Shown here piece after piece: positions 5,757-6,036 of a stretch of 6,036 nt of DNA. Location: positions 1 through 6,036 of the forward strand of contig JAGPBG010000151.1 of NCBI GenBank assembly GCA_018063485.1, written 5' to 3'. The translations under genes and the position numbers were made by a program. The stretch comes from Cypionkella sp. (GTDB taxonomy: Bacteria; Pseudomonadota; Alphaproteobacteria; Rhodobacterales; Rhodobacteraceae). The notes beneath the pieces are model-generated. The model ran no database searches and had not been told where the DNA came from. It worked only from the letters and a program-made list of their open reading frames with translations. The number at the start of each line of letters is the position of its first letter. The first letter of the stretch is position 1.

Positions 5757-5837
5757 GTAACCTCGGGTCTGCTATGGATTTGGGCGACGGCTTGGCAAAA
5801 CAGGTGGCCACGGGTAAGGACAAGGCTCTGAGGTTAC
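5757..5837. repeat. 8-bp inverted repeat in the divergent intergenic region
   Basis: GTAACCTC (5757-5764) and GAGGTTAC (5830-5837) are perfect inverted copies 65 bases apart. The first copy contains the ribosome binding site of the acyl-CoA dehydrogenase gene. The second sits 5 bases before an in-frame ATG (5843) of the Sua5 gene. They may be two similar ribosome binding sites facing opposite ways, half-sites of a looped operator, or chance. Confidence 0.4.
5771..5798 (-). promoter_or_regulatory. Candidate promoter of the acyl-CoA dehydrogenase operon
   Basis: On the minus strand TTGCCA (5798-5793, 5 of 6 to the -35 consensus) is followed after 16 bases by CATAGC (5776-5771, 3 of 6 to the -10). 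It would start transcription a short distance before the ATG at 5755. The same spot read on the plus strand gives TTGGCA (5792-5797), which could serve the divergent gene, but no good -10 follows it. Consensus match only. Confidence 0.25.
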
Positions 5838-5842
5838 CCTAC

Positions 5843-5857
5843 ATGCTTCATGCTTCA
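5843..5857 (+). repeat. Tandem 7-bp repeat ATGCTTC x2
   Basis: ATGCTTC occurs twice in direct tandem (5843-5849 and 5850-5856) in the leader of the Sua5 gene, each copy holding an ATG. Only the first ATG is in the Sua5 frame. Because the unit is 7 bases, loss or gain of a copy would shift an upstream-started reading frame. It is short and may be chance. Confidence 0.4.
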
Positions 5858-5881
5858 ACCCCTACGCAGCGTCACGGACAG

Positions 5882-6036
5882 ATGATCGAAACTGAAATCC
5901 TTGCTCCCGACACGACCGGATTGGCCCAAGCCGCTGCGCATTTACGCGCGGGGAGGTTGGTCGCCTTTCCTACCGAGACGGTTTACGGGCTTGGCGGGGA
6001 TGCGCGTTCGGATATGGCAGTGGCGCGGATCTACGA
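5882..6036 (+). CDS. tsaC: L-threonylcarbamoyladenylate synthase, Sua5/YciO/YrdC family (partial, N-terminus only)
   Basis: The enzyme makes threonylcarbamoyl-AMP from threonine, bicarbonate and ATP, the first step of the t6A modification of tRNAs reading ANN codons, in the cytoplasm. Only the first 51 codons are in the window. They contain LRAGRLVAFPTETVYGLGGDA (residues 21-41), where FPTETVYGLG is the hallmark of the YrdC fold, and then ARIY leading toward the usual substrate-binding KxR region beyond the edge. ATG at 5882 is chosen because homologues start close before this motif, but its ribosome binding site is poor. In-frame ATGs at 5843 (GAGG 9 bases upstream) and 5774 would add 13 or 36 residues. 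Whether it is a short TsaC or a long Sua5 form with a C-terminal domain cannot be seen here. It is divergent from the acyl-CoA dehydrogenase operon. Confidence 0.9.
   Translation, partial: MIETEILAPDTTGLAQAAAHLRAGRLVAFPTETVYGLGGDARSDMAVARIY

Overview
The window looks like chromosomal DNA of an alphaproteobacterium, most likely a member of the Rhodobacteraceae/roseobacter group. I infer this from the GC-rich sequence, a 44-residue aa3-type cytochrome c oxidase subunit IV gene (an alphaproteobacterial family), a DmdC-type acyl-CoA dehydrogenase, and a DUF6173-like protein. It is densely packed. I recognised no mobile element, CRISPR array, tRNA, rRNA or phage gene, and no gene-free stretch exceeds about 130 bases.

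Left part (1-1623). A molybdenum cofactor guanylyltransferase gene (mobA-like) runs leftward off the window edge and is incomplete at its C-terminus. It is divergent from a two-gene operon, azlC-azlD, which encodes a branched-chain amino acid exporter of the AzlCD (LIV-E) type. The stop of azlC and the start of azlD overlap (ATGA). A perfect 8-bp stem-loop overlaps the azlD stop codon and lies between the convergent transcription units.

Middle (1636-2516). Two leftward genes: a small predicted lipoprotein of unknown function, which may have a permuted papain-like (NlpC/P60-type) fold, and the tiny cytochrome oxidase subunit IV gene. The latter has a good ribosome binding site and is far from any catalytic oxidase subunit visible here.

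Right part (2517-5755). A tightly coupled leftward operon of three genes: a 566-residue DmdC-type acyl-CoA dehydrogenase, a metallo-beta-lactamase-fold hydrolase that starts with GTG inside a 4-base GTGA overlap, and a DUF6173-like protein whose ribosome binding site overlaps the hydrolase stop. This arrangement suggests linked roles, plausibly oxidation and hydrolysis of an acyl-CoA or related thioester, but the substrate cannot be read from the sequence.

Far right (5756-6036). A 126-base divergent intergenic region separates the dehydrogenase from a rightward gene whose N-terminus carries the Sua5/YrdC signature (L-threonylcarbamoyladenylate synthase, tRNA t6A biosynthesis); it is cut by the window edge.

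Nothing here amounts to a clear new biological system. The items most worth a second look are the lipoprotein's possible catalytic His/Cys pair, the coupled acyl-CoA dehydrogenase/MBL/DUF6173 operon, and the start-site questions for mobA and the Sua5 gene.
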